DNA of 64,000 nt from Bigelowiella natans CCMP2755 (lineage: Eukaryota; Cercozoa; Chlorarachniophyceae): NCBI GenBank assembly GCA_000320545.1, contig ADNK01000824.1:1-64000 (forward strand). Reading direction: 5' to 3'. Made by a program: the position numbers and the translations under genes. The notes below the pieces were generated by a model. That model made no database searches. It was not told the origin of the DNA and saw only the letters and a list, made by a program, of their open reading frames with translations. This document shows, piece after piece, positions 48,718-62,503 of this stretch (the first letter of the stretch is position 1; every line of letters begins with the position of its first letter).

Positions 48718-49655
48718 ATGCCAAAAAAGACAGTCGAGGGGAAAAGGAGAGGAGCAATGGCAGAATTGTCAAAGGCGACAGGGACATCACAATTTTCCAA
48801 AAATGGAGCAGTAATTACCAAGAGCAAGAAAAAACGGAAACGTAGAAAATTACAGCACGACTAAATTTGTTAACTAATTGATACATTTTGACGGGAACAA
48901 CATTGTGATTAATTCTTAAATTTCAAGGATTGTCCGAAGAGGCTGAGAAGACTCAGCAGTCATCCGTGGGAAAGAAGAAGAGTACCAAGAACAAGAAACA
49001 GAAGCGAAAATCTGGCAATGAGAGGCGTCAGGAGAAACAGCCTAATTCTGAAAAAATGCATGCATTAAAAATAATGGAGCGCGTTAATGGGATTAGGGAT
49101 CTTAAAGTTATGAAGAACATGCAGGTGTGATACGAGTAACGGGAAATTTTGAGGATCAATCCTACGTTTCTCTCCCCCCCTCTCTCTCTCTTTCTCTCTC
49201 TCTCCCTGTGCGCGCGTGTGGCTGTTCACTAGGGTAGAAACCAAGCTCACTTCCCTACTAATAATTGCATATTCCGTTTATCCTCCGTATACATCGTCTT
49301 TTTCTCAGAGAACAAATGAAAAGGTAGAAAATAATAAGAGGAAGAAGGAGAATAGAAAGCAACGGAAGGTATGAAACACCTTTTGCCTCCTCATATATCT
49401 ACCTCCTGTTTCCTTTCTCAATCCTCATCTTACATGTTGTACTATTAGAAAAATACCCAAAAAATACTCCAAGGAGTGCAAGAGATGCTTCAAAGGAAGA
49501 ATAAACGCAGTTCTAGCTTTGGCGAGCAATCAGCCGCAGATATCGTAAGATCATCCCTCTCGGAAGTATCTTCAGAACGTCCAGCTCAACAAGTCAAAAA
49601 GGAAAAGAGGCGACATTCAAAGAGGGCCTCGAAAAAAAGTGTATCCTTTGCATGA
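48718..49655 (+). CDS. Small lysine-rich protein, four exons
   Basis: Exons 48718-48841, 48928-49124, 49309-49368 and 49449-49655 join in phase (1, 0, 0) to a 195-residue protein ending at TGA 49653-49655. It starts MPKKTVEGKRRGAMAEL and is very basic (KSKKKRKRRK, KKKSTKNKKQKRKSGNERR, NNKRKKENRKQRKKNTQ). One helical segment is likely (MHALKIMERVNGIRDLKVM). Composition fits a nucleolar or ribosome-biogenesis factor, but I recognise no family. Without splicing, exon 1 would read through to a stop at 48862-48864. Confidence 0.75.
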
Positions 49656-50922
49656 AACTGCAAATATTTGTGTATCTCTATTCAAAGGAGATGGTGGAAC
49701 TACACTCTTAATCATGCAAAGCTGACATTAAGTGTATGCAGCTGTCGGTCTTGTGTGTTCATGTACTAATTGAGATGGCCTGCATTGTGCTACCATGACT
49801 GGTTTATAACGTTTGCACGGCAAGTACGTCATGTGTCCTATCCGTCCAGCACATGAATCTAGATCTCTCATGTCTACGCGGGACATGAACGATGTTAGAT
49901 GGCCGACACACATCTAGCAGACACTGGTGAAAGAGCAACATGCTAGAATGTTGCGTCAAGGTGCACCGAAGCAACTTTTCATTGTTGGCTGCATCTTGAG
50001 CTGACAGTTGTGATCGCGGTCTAGCGGTGGCCATGGTGGAGCAGATCGCGAGCACAGCCTTGCTAGCTAGACTAGTAGAGCATGCTGCACACGCACATGC
50101 GCACATAGAAATCGCAATGCATTCTAGCATTGCGCATCGCGCAATCCGTGGCGATTATCAAATACCTAATGAACCACAGTCAATGATTTTTCGAGACACA
50201 TCGCACGCAAGCAGATCCAGAGATGAATGAGACTGCCATTCTGTGACAACCGCCGATGTTATGGTGCACGTGTGTCACCAGAACATCTATGCATCCTAGA
50301 AATTTAGACCATGTTAACATAACGTGCGCAGGCCATTGTGCAACAATGCGAAGGCTGGAATGCTCGAGCTTTTGACATGTTGAACCGATCGATTGCATGT
50401 ATTTTCTTGTCAAAACGAGCAAAAAACCAGTAGGCTAGCAGTGTGAAATGTGCAACGTAACATCACGAGGAGAAACTCACTCACATGGCATAAAGACATA
50501 TCTTCTAAACTTTGTACATGAGCATTTCCTTTCCGATTCTCACATGTGATCCAACATGATCTACAGTGAAATATCGGTAAATACAGAAATCAATAACTAA
50601 AGTTGATAATTGACACAGAAATGCATAAAAATGTAAATGAGACGCCTTGCAGTCTCAATAGATATTCGCCAATGCAAGCACTTTTTTACCATTTAGTAAA
50701 TTCAGTGTAAGATAAATCAAGACATTTCAATAATTAAAGATTAGACGAGAAAACAAAATATTTAATTTGGTAGTTTTCACTACTCAATTTATCTCATTAT
50801 ATATTGATTCATATTTAAAACTCTCGTGCTCCGATTAATCATTATGACAATCTCAACAATTATGTTGATTTCCATGAGAAACTTTTCGTGTATGATAGCC
50901 GAGTGACCTATGTACCATAAAA
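49656..50922. other. Convergent intergenic region, word-rich texture
   Basis: 3' flanks of the small lysine-rich gene and of the gene at 50923. 49700-50560 is dense in GCATG, ACATG, CACACGCACATG, CTAGC and GCAATGC words; 50560-50920 is plain AT-rich. No gene or RNA recognised. Confidence 0.6.
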
Positions 50923-51547
50923 TTAGTTTTTTCCTATTTGTAGAAGTTGTATAATTACCGTAGGTGTAACAGGTTCCTTCTTCAATTTCATTTGGTAAAG
51001 GGATAAAGAGCCCAGAGATAAGCTCCTCACTCGCCCACTATCTTTTAAGAGTCTATTTTGTTCATTCCTTGAGATGGCTGAAGGCAGCCTGCGAAAAATA
51101 ACGTTGAGGATTTAAATAGTTTCATTTTTTAAAAATGTACCTTTTTTGTTCCTGCATGAACTGACAAGGAGTTCTCTCAGAGGAAAGATACAAAGTTAAT
51201 TTCCTTGGAATCTGCGTTGTAGAATGCCCTTGAGGATGACCTCTTCGTTGGTAAAAGGGAGGTTTTAGTGAGAATCTTGAAGCTCCAGCGACAGATATTG
51301 AGCTCGTAGGAACTTTGTCATTGAGTTGAGTATCAGCACATAGCAAAAGAGACTTGTTTTCTTTTTGATGGTGATGCCACTTTTCTTCCATGCCACATTG
51401 GCTTCTATTTTGATAGCTATTTCTATTGCAAAGTTCGGTCTGGGACCTTGAACGTTTCGGATAACTCTCGTCACTATCTTCACGCGCCCTCTTTCCACAA
51501 TAGTGACGAGACAATGGGCGATGGTGATGGTTTAGTAGGCCTCTCAT
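50923..51547 (-). CDS. Unidentified basic protein, two exons
   Basis: Exon 1 is 51547-51141 (ATG at 51545-51547, MRGLLNHHHRPLSRHYCGKR), ending at a GTACAT donor in phase 2. Exon 2 starts at 51088 after CGCAG and reads LPSAISRNEQNRLLKDSG to a TAA at 50923-50925, giving about 190 residues. A further donor (ACG|GTAATT) in exon 2 could extend the gene. The basic patch RAREDSDESYPKRSRSQTE looks like a nuclear localisation signal. The rest is polar and Ser/Gln-rich. No family recognised. Confidence 0.5.
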
Positions 51548-53311
51548 TGTGGAGGAATCTGCTCGCTATTTTGCGCGGGCTACAGCGGTATTGGGATTCT
51601 GATTCAACTTACACAAGCTTCTTCAACTCTCTTTTCAAGGCTGGGATCGGAAATAGATTGGGGGTACTGACCGGGACAAGCAACAAAAAACGTGAAAAAC
51701 AACAGAAACAGATTGTGCGACTTAAGATTTTGACCAACAAATTGCGAAAACTCCCCTCATGAAATTCGAACGTTAGAGCGGGAGTGTCGGTAACTCGTGT
51801 ATGGAATGCTCTAGTACTATCCCAACCTCCAAGTGACACTGTGGGACCCATCGTTTACGGCCCACGAGCCAAAATTGTAGCCTGCAGCGTCTCCTCACCG
51901 CGCGACATGACGTCATCTTTGTTGAAGAAAGAACTCGACGGCGTCCCTTTTCTGCAAGTCGTAACGATACCTCCAAGATGATTTTAGCGGCAATAATGAT
52001 AAACAACCGTATTCCAACATACCAGACGTACGTGTAGTAAGCAAAAATTCCGTGTTATCGCGGCACAACAAGGGCATGCAATGTTCAAGCGAATTCTCCG
52101 GCAGGGTCAGCGCGCATGCCATTGAATTCTCCGGTAGAGTCAGCGCGCCCGATCTTCACTCTACATTGAAGATTGAATGGTGCCGCCAGTGAATTATTGA
52201 AGATTGAACAGTCTTCACAGAAAAATGCACGAGATTGCGCATGTGCATGCACTTAAATTCTCCTTCACAAAAGCCACCTTCCTTGAAATCGAAACTTGAC
52301 ATGTCATGATTGCTGTTTTGACGAGGGGCCGTGGCATTTTTTGTTTCGAGAATTTGATGACTAGACATCAATCTTTCATTCGATGGAATTCGTTCCCGAA
52401 ACAAGCATGCTCTTTCACAAGTGCTTAGTTCGTTCAGCAGTAGGTCAGTAGGTCCACTCATCTCCTGACTTATTTTGGTCCTGGAAGACGGAAGTTTGTT
52501 CACCGCGGAATCCGCTGTAGCGACAATCGAGAATCACTTGTGCACATTCCGCCTATAATTTAAAGGCGCGACAACAAAGAGTGTTGTCAGAAATCCGCAT
52601 GCACATGGCGTCCATCTAGGATTTAGTAGTTTGATTTCGGAGACCCATTACCTGCTTTGGGTTCAAAACGACCTTGTAATGCCCAGTGAATGCTGTTTTC
52701 ACATACTTTCATTCGTCCACCTAGCTGCCTCATTGGTGTTAACTCCTTTTGAGTGTTCAAAAAATAAATATGAATTCAATGTACACAATGTGCATGCATG
52801 TAGCAATCACATCATTGAGTCGAATCACATTGTACACCTTCTTGTGACAGGCCAATATAGGGAGATTGTAAGGTTTCGATAAAATGGAATTGACGAAGCA
52901 ACCTTATTTTGTCCAAGTACATCTTATAGAGGCTAGGGGCGTCGCCGGACTGTAATTTCAAAGACTCACCAAAAGAAAAAGATTTAGTTGTCTGATTGAT
53001 TCTCCTAAATAATTAGGGACAGCAACCATACTTCTGATGTCCATTGTGAAGTCGCAATTGGCCCCACATCTGGGATGAAAAGAGTACTAAATGGCAATTT
53101 TTCAATTCTTATCTTTGTTAACCCTATTCCCTAATAGTAATGAATTCCAATGTTTACAGACCACCTTCACAAAGTATGAGACAGTCGACATGGTCACGCA
53201 TCTATGAAACTTTATTGGAGCTTTGCTAATATCAATCTAATTTGTCCCCGAATAGGTTTTTAACGAGACTTACGTCTTTGAAGGTTTATATAATTATCAA
53301 TTAATTCTGAA
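51548..53311. other. Unresolved region upstream of ferlin
   Basis: Minus-strand frames at 51800-52000 (KDDVMSRGEETLQATILARG) and 52156-52503 (GPTDLLLNELSTCERACLF) look partly coding but could not be joined to a start and stop. A 25-base imperfect direct repeat is at 52091-52148. 52590-52840 shows GCATGCAT-type words. 52900-53300 may contain the first exons of ferlin, since the C2 domain opening the mapped part lacks its N-terminal half. Confidence 0.35.
52091..52148. repeat. Short direct repeat, two copies
   Basis: GAATTCTCCGGCAGGGTCAG at 52091-52110 (plus CGCGC) recurs at 52124-52148 with two differences, eight bases after the first copy ends. It falls in a region of uncertain coding status. 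Confidence 0.85.
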
Positions 53312-56300
53312 ATGAAGGTGAAATCGGAAATTCTGAAATCAGGAGTAATGCTAACGGATGATGAATGGAAAAGGGAGAAAGTTGGTACGTCATATTGTTT
53401 TTAAATCTTCTAGAATTCTTATACTAAATTGCTTACCTGCTTAGCATTTACCCTATACAATCGGAATTCTTTCGTGCCAAATAAAAGTATTGGAGAAATA
53501 GAGTTTTCTCTCAGCAACGTCTATCGCCAGAAGAACCATGAATACTTTCGAAAGTCTGTTGCTTCTTTATAATGTTACTGTCCATCTTCTCACTCGTTAA
53601 AATTACCATTCAGATGGGTACCTGTCACCCTCCCCGAGTCGCCAGGAAAGGAGAATGGCTTTTTACGTATCAGTGTTCATGTTCTCAAACGAGGCGATCC
53701 AGCTCCAGCGAGGAATAAGCTGGAACTCTTGCAATCGGTGTGTCCCCACCGCCAAATTATGCATGATATCATTAAGATTAAAATATGCAACAGGAAGCTG
53801 TAGAAAATTCGGAAAAGTTGGGATTTTCAGATCCGAAAGTGGAGCAGAAGGTATTGCAAATCCCAAATCATCAAAAAAACATACGCAAATAATATTTGGT
53901 TAGGTTTTCTTATTGAACTGTTTAATCTACCGTGGTGAAGACATAAAGGCAACCCATAGCAAAAGTCTAAATCCATTCGTCAGCATACGGTGTGTTGTAA
54001 CGTTGACACCAATTGCAATTTAATGTGAAGTTTGTTCAACAGTTTTAATGGTAACACGTGTCAGACAGCTCGAATGGCCTCCTTGGTAACGTTATGAATT
54101 GTGATTTTAGTGAACGCGTATTTTGATTCATCCAAAAATGTTACAAATCAAGTCTGCACCATTGTGGAATCGAAAGATTGAGATGCCATACCACCTGCCC
54201 CTGACAAGTGACGCAATAGAGGTTATGTTGTTTTTCTTTTGATGTGTAAAATATCTTTCATAAACGTGTATTCTCTACAGATTCAAGTCTGGAATCACAA
54301 CAGAATCACTCCTGACACGTTGATTGGATCAAAAACTATCAGTTACTACGAAGAAGGCCTTACTCATCGCCCCTGGGGGCCGAGGTAGCCTTAATTTTGA
54401 TTCAGCGATCCTTCTTGTTTGTTGATTCTTTTAAATCAGATGGATCAATCTTTATTCTTCCTACTATAAATCTCCATCTACAACATTATATGGATCTCTT
54501 CTAGATGTTCGTTTAACATCCAGATATAAATTAATCAATCTGAAGTCTCATTTTCTAAAATATTCTCACCTATTTATACAAAAGGTGATCTCCGGAGGCG
54601 AGCATATCGGCCAGGTATTAATTGAATTTTCCTGAAGAATATCAGCATTGAGAAGCACTACGACTAGGATGAATATGTGGGACGATTGCTGGTTCGTCTG
54701 AGCACAAAGTACAATAATTCATATTTTTAAAATTTAATTACTTAAAAAAAATTAATGAATGACAGATCTGTCCAGTCATTTCTAAATCCACGCCTGCGTT
54801 CAATTCCTACAGCCCCAGGTAGTGAATACCAATTTGTACTTCAAGGTTGAATATCCATGTCAATATCCATGTCATGCAGCATAAATCTTATTTAGCAAGA
54901 AAGTTCGAATTAGATTTGGAAAACATGATCTTTTACATTGCTTAGCCGCAGAGCCTGAAGGAGAAATGTACTCGTTGGACGTCGCTGTCCTCTCTGCTAC
55001 AGAGGTACAATCATCTGCCCCAAATTTCAATATTTGATTTATGTTTCTAAATTTTAGATCCCTGTAACTGGAGGAAAACTCTTTGTTGAAGTAAGACCAA
55101 ATAGCTTTGAAAGAAAATATTCTGTTTCAATCAACTGATAATCAGGTGACATTTGGTCCAAAACGTGAGTCCTCCGATTATATTCTCGGAATGGATGGCA
55201 CATTTCATTGGAATCAAGTTTAGTTCTGTTTCAAAATTTGTGTATTGTCTCTTTTCGAGCATACATCTTGTCGTTAGGTTCTGAAGTCAATAGAGTTCTT
55301 TGGAACGGAGCAAATAGATCAGGTGAAGACAAATATTTATCCATAATCTATTCGAAACCATAATTTTCACATTGGAGCCAGCTTCCGGATATCATTATTA
55401 ATGTATATCATGGAAAAGCCCGACGAAAGGTCAAGATAAGAAAACGTCCTTTATAGCCAATTTTTTGAAATGATGCGGAACCTGATGCAGATTGCGTTTG
55501 AGCGTATCCCAGCCGCAAACCTTCTGGATTCAACTTCTCAAAGACTTTATATGGTCAATGGGTGAGTGTATCACTCAGGGAGATATTCACAATTTAATCT
55601 TCCTTCGTATGACTGAAGGGAGCCGCTGCCAGATCAGGGTGAAACCTGGAAACCTCAGTGGAGATCCCTAAAAAACGTTAGGTAGCCACGAGTGTCAACC
55701 CATGATTCAATCCCATTTGTTTTATCACAATCGTTTCCTCTCGTTCCCACTACCTTCCTCCTCTCTCTCCCTAATCGTTTACTCTCCTAGATATGAAGAA
55801 TCCAAAAGTCATATCGTTGCTGGTAAATATGTGCAGAAAATTGTATAGATGTTGCAATCTGATTTATTGTATTAATTATCAAAAAGGGTTTCTTTTGTGC
55901 TGGATTGGTTTTGGTATTAAAGATCATCGTCCATCAGAAGATAAAGTATGCATGATTTCAGTTGCCATCATGCCAAGATGCTAATTGATTTCGTTAATTA
56001 GATGAAGCACAAGATTACTCTGCCACGACTTCAGAAATACACTCTAAGATTCTATCTGCACAATGGAACCAAGTTGAGATCATATTACCGCACACGAATT
56101 GCAAGAGAATACATTTTATACCAGAACTGAGATACCATTTGTGTTGCTGGTCAGCATACCGGCGGGAAGTCAAAGTGGACAATCTAATCCTTTTGTTGTG
56201 ATTCGATTTGCGGGTCGAACACGTGTATCGAAGGTTAAGAGGGCGACAAGGTTTCTAAAAATTGAATTGCTGAAACTTAATATTGTTTGATAGTCATGAT

Positions 56301-59300
56301 ATGTCAACAGGTATCCGGTTTTTTATCAACTTCTGGAAATCACGGGGGTTCAATTTGAACCAGTACTTGACCGATAACTGTCTGAAAAATGTTATGAATG
56401 TGTGTTCATTTATTCCTGTGCATAATATAGTCATTTGCTCCTTCTTTACAAGTACTAGTGTATCATGAGACAGGATCAAGGTAGTATAATTTCAAACTCT
56501 GTTATTGGTCACAAATGATCAATCATTTGTTTTTAGTTTTGCCCCGCACAGACTCCTCGGAAGATGCGATATAAAGTGAGAACCAATATAAATGTTAAAT
56601 TGTCCAATAGAAAAAGGAATTAGGAATAAACAAACCATTACAAATTACACTATATTATAAGGTGCGATAATTTAATCTCGGGAGCCAAGCGAAATATCTT
56701 TGAAAAAATATTTACAAACCGCGGAAGGCTGCCTTCAATTATGAGGTAAGAGGACAGAAGAGATTATCTAGACTCAGTGGACTGAACTTTCTTTGATTAA
56801 TTGTTTTTAGATATCCAATTAAATTATCGACGGAAAATTCTCTGCACATATTTGACTATGTACAAATTCACAACTTAGCCCTGTTAAACTCTAAAATAAA
56901 AAATATGGTTGTAGGATGAGATGTCTCTTACAGCCCAGGTGGAACTGTTTGAGGAAGAGTTGAAGGGGTCGGTCCCGGTACATCTATTCAAATAGAATAT
57001 TCTTTCTGTAGAATAATTAATTTTTATGTCGTGTAGGGATTATTAGCAGGATGGGGAGATTCAAAGCAGGGCCTCATAAAGCACATTGGAGCTCTAAACG
57101 TTACTTCCTTTGTAGTGAGAATGGTAAATTGCTGTGAGTTTTATTCCTGGCACACCACGAACAAATTGCATTTCGTGTATAGGACCTCGTCGGAGTATTT
57201 GAGATTGATAGATCCTTATCAAAACCTGCTTTGAGGTAAATTCTGTACTTTTTCTCATCCAAATTATCACCAAAGCGCGAAGTACCTCGTTTGTGAACAA
57301 CACAATTAGATTCTCAGTTAGAGGCTATCAAAAGATGTAGAAGCTAATTACAATTGTCAATATCAAATAGGATGCGATTTGGGGAGGATTTCGTTCCTAA
57401 AGATAGCACCACAAAGCCAGAAAATTCCTTCACAGTACAAAATCTATTTCTAATCTGCGTTGATTTTTGCTATTTCAAATTCTTGTATTTTATGACAAAC
57501 GTGATCAGCATGCCCTGACCATCGATAAAACGGGAAATGCTAAGGTATCATCAATGTTAATTGTATCTAATGTGTAAAGATCAAATTTGTTTCAGGTTAT
57601 GTTAGATTTCCAATTTAACAACGTGTGTGCTCCACGCTGTGATCTCCACGCTGTAGCACTTCATTTAGAACTACTGTATTCTAAAACATATCCCAGATCG
57701 TTGTCTACATATCCATAACGTCATAATATTTCTAGATCTGCGGGACAATGTATAGCATCATGTGCTCTTCCGCTAGCTGAAATAATAGGTAATTTTATTT
57801 TGAGTAGGTTTTATAGAAATACACAACTCTCCCTGTATCAGGTGGTCAAGTGATGAGACCAAGATTGTATCCATACAAAGAAAGTTAGTTCAGTTCTATC
57901 ACGTGAAATTCGTTATATGAGTATTGCGTATTCTCAGCTATAAGTCCCGATGAGGTTCTAGAGGAAATAGAGGAGGCGGAAATGCAGGTGTCGATGCAAC
58001 AGATTAATAAAGGTTTTTTATATCTAAATTAAGAATTAACTGCTTCAATAGAAACAGCGAGAAATGGAATTTGAGTATCGAAGACAATCTGCAAGGGTGA
58101 GGGATGTTAATCAAAATGATAAAAAGACCAACTTATGACTTATGTTCTGATTTTTAGGAGAAAATTGTTGGCGAAGACGTTGCTGCTGGATTCAGTGAGT
58201 TATTGACGAATGTTGACAAGAGAGTCAAATAGAAACGCAGACACAAAACAACATTCGTTTTCCGTAAAATTAAGGTACGCTCTCCGATAACGACCTCGAG
58301 CTAGGGTGAGTTCAACATGTACTAGATCTAGCTTTAATGTATTCACTTTAATTTTTCTCAGAGAAAAAATATCTCTTGAGGAGAATTTCATCTCAGGGAA
58401 TTTACGCATTAGCGCTGTAAGTGTGTTTAAAGAAAAATATTTCTATTTTTTTCAACATTCTAATTTATAAAAGACTTATGGGATCTCCGGCTTAAATCTC
58501 GTGCAAGAAGTCAGTCAGATTTCGGTAAAGCTGATGTGTAAATATATATCTTACACCATGTTTTATTCACAGAATGCAGATGAATCCCCAGACACAAAGC
58601 ACAATTTCGACTACACTGACGTCCCTAAAGGTTCACAACAGGAGCAAGTATCATCAGTGGACGACAACTCGGAATACTTCTATGTCCTTCAGCTGTACAG
58701 TGGAAGGTGGATTTTAGATGTCTTTCTTGGTCTCATAGACATGAATATTGAACATTTTGGCTAGATCTGTTGGGCATAGTAGAGATGTGATGAAGAAAAA
58801 GATTAGCAGAAATTGGGACAAAAAAAGTGCTTCTCATCCTCAGGTGGATATGAATGAAAATATATCACAAAGGTTGGCAATGATCAATTGTTCGCTGAAA
58901 ATTATTTTGTGGAATTTCAGGAAAAATCTGGGGTAGTGAAATGCTTTCTACGAGCGGCTCCAAACGCAAAAGAAATCGATGAAGCCCGAGGAACTCGAGA
59001 AGATTCTCTTAATGTATGTCAATCTCAAAAGTTATTGACCCATTAAAACTGAATAAATTGCATTACAGAGTATGAAGAGAACTCTAGAAAGTTTTGAGAA
59101 GGTATCCTGAATACCAATGATTGTGACTGACTTACGCCTGACAACATTTTCTGGTGATCGAATATCCGCAAGGTATATCGAACGCAATATATTATCCGCG
59201 TCTACGTGTATCGGGCCGTCCACATTGCTCCGAGCAAAACCTTACTCAACGATCCGGGAGATGCATCATGGGGATGCAACCGTAATATCTTGAATTTTTC

Positions 59301-61464
59301 GTTGATCTAAATCATACTTACTTTGCGTCAAATTTGATGTGGATGTAGCATACTTAAATATTTGTAATGGGAGCGAACCTGAGCACAGCTTTTCATCACG
59401 AGAACAGATAAAGGAGCGTTGTCTTGATCTAAATCCAGAATTCTACCAGGCATGTGGAATTGTTGTGAAATTCATATGCAAAGAGCGAGTATACTTAATA
59501 TCTGACTAGGTGGTGGAACTTCCAGCGAAATTTCCAATGAATAGTCGATTGAAAATACAGCTATTTGATAAACCATTCGACACAACGGAGCGAATTGGCT
59601 TGCTTGATCGGTAGGATAGAAGAATGACCATTGTCAAATGTAAACTTTGATATGGTTTTGATATTACCAGATTCGTTGGAGAATGTACTGTGAACACTGA
59701 ACTTAGAGCTCTTAAGGGTTTTGCAAAGGTGGTCATTAAATGGTTGGGTATTGTTTAATGTGAAAAACGCTGAAAATCCATAGGGACACCAGGAATGGTA
59801 CACGTTATTTCACCCAGAATATGCAACCTCAAGGGGTATACACAACTCAATGATCATGTTATGAACAATTTAATTATATATTGATGATTCCAGGGAAAAT
59901 CCTTCTCCGCACAGACGTCCTCACTGAAGATGAAGCTCGTATTTTTAAGGTTGGAAAGTGAATCGAATTCATTCATTTGTAGAATCTTAGCATATATCCG
60001 TTCCCCTTAGGCAGAGGAGCTTTCAGGACCTCAATATACCGACTATGAATTTCGCCTGGTATGTTTTATGGATGATGTTATGACAGGGTGCATTACATAT
60101 ATGTGTGTGTGTGCTTAAAAACAAAAAAGGTCCTATGGCAAACGGTAGGAGTGCGTTTTCCTGAGGTAGACCACATGTTTCCCTAATGGTTAAAAAAATT
60201 GTGGTGGCATAAATTATTCCTTTAAAGTATGGATCTTATTCAGGAGAAAGACTTAAATAACGACGTAGATCAGAAATTACGAGTCACGATCAATTTTTCG
60301 GGCGCTCCAGGGAGGTTGCCGTCCGGACTTCCCTCCATTACGAACAGTTGATAAATAATCTATCACTATTGTGCTCAGGGATAGCATCAAAGATACCGAT
60401 GTAGCCTGGTACGCAGCTGGTGGTCGGGTAAATTATGTATTAAATTTGCAGAAGAAAGCTATAGCTCTAGAATTTATGAGATATTCATGCTTTCTTTTGC
60501 AGGCTGAGTGGAACTATCGAATGGTTTTCCCAGTGAAGGTACAACTATCATGAGCTTTATCCTTCGTTATTATATATTTTAGAGAAATGAATATCTGCCA
60601 CTATTAGCTCCCTATGAACCCAGAACATGCACGGGTGAAGTTTTCATTATGGGACGAAAATCTGGTAGGAACCCTTCGAATCCAAAATCTAATTCTATCG
60701 TGTCCACTGAAAAGAAATGGTGTACACAAATCGGTCTGGCGTAGGTGGGATCTGCGGAAAATGTTGGTGAAGCTGTGTTGAATCTTGCTCCATTTTTTGG
60801 AAGGACGCTCCAGGTCTCAAATTATGTTGTAACGTGGCCCACGAGTGCTTATTTCAGTGACATTTGCAGGAAAAGACGAGTCAAACAAAATTAAAACCAC
60901 TTTGGGTTAGGTTTACCCATCCAAATTATCAGGTAGTGTTTAGATGCTACCACAGTTTATAATTTGAACTTCTACAACCATGAAAAACACACTTTAAGAC
61001 ATGTTGGCCACTCTCGGTAGGGAGTCCGACTGGGTCAACTTTATGTTGAAGCTTCAATTGTTACTAAAGTTTTTGCAGAGGAACATCCTGTTGGGTAACG
61101 GGCATTTCTACATGATTCCATACACCCCTTACTTTTCAATTATTTGAACTAGGGAAGCACAAAATGAGCCAAATAGACTTCCATTCCTTCCTAATCCAAA
61201 GCGAAACGCTCCTCCCTGGGTCGGAAAATACACTTGCATTGTACTTGTATTTTAAATATAACTAACTATTTTTCAGGCGCTTGGATCACGAGCTCTAGAA
61301 GCATTTGCAAACTATAGGAATACAATATTTTGCATAGTAACGGTAATGATTTTACGTGAACACACATTTTTGGAGCTGACAATTCCTCTTGTAAGGTTAT
61401 CCTTATTGCGGCCATCTGTATTCCGATAGTTGCAGTTGCCATTTTTGCAACGACACAAACTTAG
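53312..61464 (+). CDS. Ferlin (multi-C2 tail-anchored membrane protein)
   Basis: Ferlins are large C2-domain proteins anchored by a C-terminal helix that act in calcium-dependent membrane fusion and repair. The gene is cut into dozens of short exons by introns of about 40-100 bases. ATG at 53312 is a working start; exon 1 (to 53384) joins in phase 1 to an exon starting CATTTACCC (about 53444). The joined reading is AFTLYNRNSFVPNKSIGEIE, then KWVPVTLPESPGKENGFLRI, which is the end of a C2 domain. Its first strands are missing, so earlier exons are likely. Further C2 landmarks: SDAIEIQVWNHNRITPDTLI (54205-54340), AEPEGEMYSLDVAVLSATE (54945-55005), VYVYRAVHIAPSKTLLNDP (59200-59250), TEDEARIFKAEELSGPQYTD (59925-60045), KDTDVAWYAAGG (60385-60420) and AEWNYRMVFPVK (60502-60537). 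The C-terminus has the ferlin pattern GEAQNEPNRLPFLPNPKRNA, then a membrane helix (IVTVILIAAICIPIVAVAIF), ending TAG 61462-61464. Confidence 0.92.
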
Positions 61465-61946
61465 CTTGGCATAGCAACGGGCTTAGCTTTTGTGTTAATC
61501 CTTTCTTAAGAGGATCATAGTATGTATGATTTGAGCTTCGACTGCAACTTAGATGGAGAACAAAGCTAGAAATTCAAATGCATCCACTCAATGTCTTTGC
61601 GATAGCAACGTAGATATAAGGAATAGATGCAAACACGTTCGTTTGCGCGCGCGGCACGTCGCGGGCGCAACAACAATGCCAAATTTTCAAGCACAACACG
61701 TGATAGCCGAAACAAAAAACAAAAGCTTAGCGCTGTAGCCACCGCTTTGCATAGCTACACTAGAATGATCGTTGGAAAAATGTGATCGTTTCATTACATT
61801 CGTCTCATGCAAGTTTGTAAGTATGTATGTATTAGATCATACACGTGTGTCTATTATCAGAAAACCAAGTGCACGCTACTGTGCACATGTGTCGCGTTGT
61901 ATCAGTTCAGTAAATATAGCAAAATTGAATCACAAATACCCCACTA
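61465..61946. other. Convergent intergenic region, word-rich texture
   Basis: 3' flanks of ferlin and DJ-1. Contains GCGCGCGGCACGTCGCGGGC near 61650 and CACACGTG/ACATGTGTCG words at 61840-61890. No gene. Confidence 0.6.
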
Positions 61947-62503
61947 TCAGGATTCTAAAAGCAGGGCCTTCTCCACTTCTTTCGCCTTCTTTTCGCCGAC
62001 TAGCAGAACCAACAACGCGACCCCAAATTCCAACGTCGTTCCAGGACCCTGGCTTGTCACACACTTCGCATCTTTATCCACAACAACCCGCAACGCACTT
62101 GGTTCATTCTCAATACTGTGGGTAATTTTGGAATGAAGCGCTGGATAACAGGTTGCTTTTTTGGGTAGTAGCCCATTTGTTTCGAGCACGATTGCTGGGC
62201 TTGCACATATTGCTGCGTACCAACGTTTCGCCTCTATCTGCTGCTTCAGGGCTGCTATGAGCTTCTTGCATCCAGCGAATGTTTTAGCGCCTCCAAACCC
62301 GCCCGGAAGAATGATGATGTCGAATTTCGTCTCTTGGAGATCGAGCGACTCCAAATGAGTCTCTGCCACGAACTTCATTCCTCTAGACATCTGACATGTC
62401 AGGCTATCACCACCGCCGCCAACTTTCGCGAGTGTGACTTGAACGTCCCCACGAATCAACGTGTCGAATATGCCACTCGTTTCGATCTCCTCACTACCAT
62501 CGG
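61947..62503 (-). CDS. DJ-1/PARK7-type protein (main exon)
   Basis: Class-I glutamine-amidotransferase-like fold protein of the DJ-1/PfpI superfamily; relatives act in oxidative-stress defence, glyoxal detoxification and protein repair. Motifs in order: ADGSEEIE with the conserved Glu, FDIIILPGGFGGAKTF, the nucleophile elbow AAICASPAIVL with the reactive Cys, and TSQGPGTTLEFGVALLVLL. Stop at 61947-61949. The frame is open up to 62546, but the only in-frame upstream start is not ATG and a TGA lies just before it. The acceptor CCAATCGTTCCAG (62504 boundary) gives a natural exon start at 62503. A short first exon supplying the beta-1 strand should lie between 62560 and about 62950; I could not place it. 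No plastid or mitochondrial leader can therefore be judged. Confidence 0.88.
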
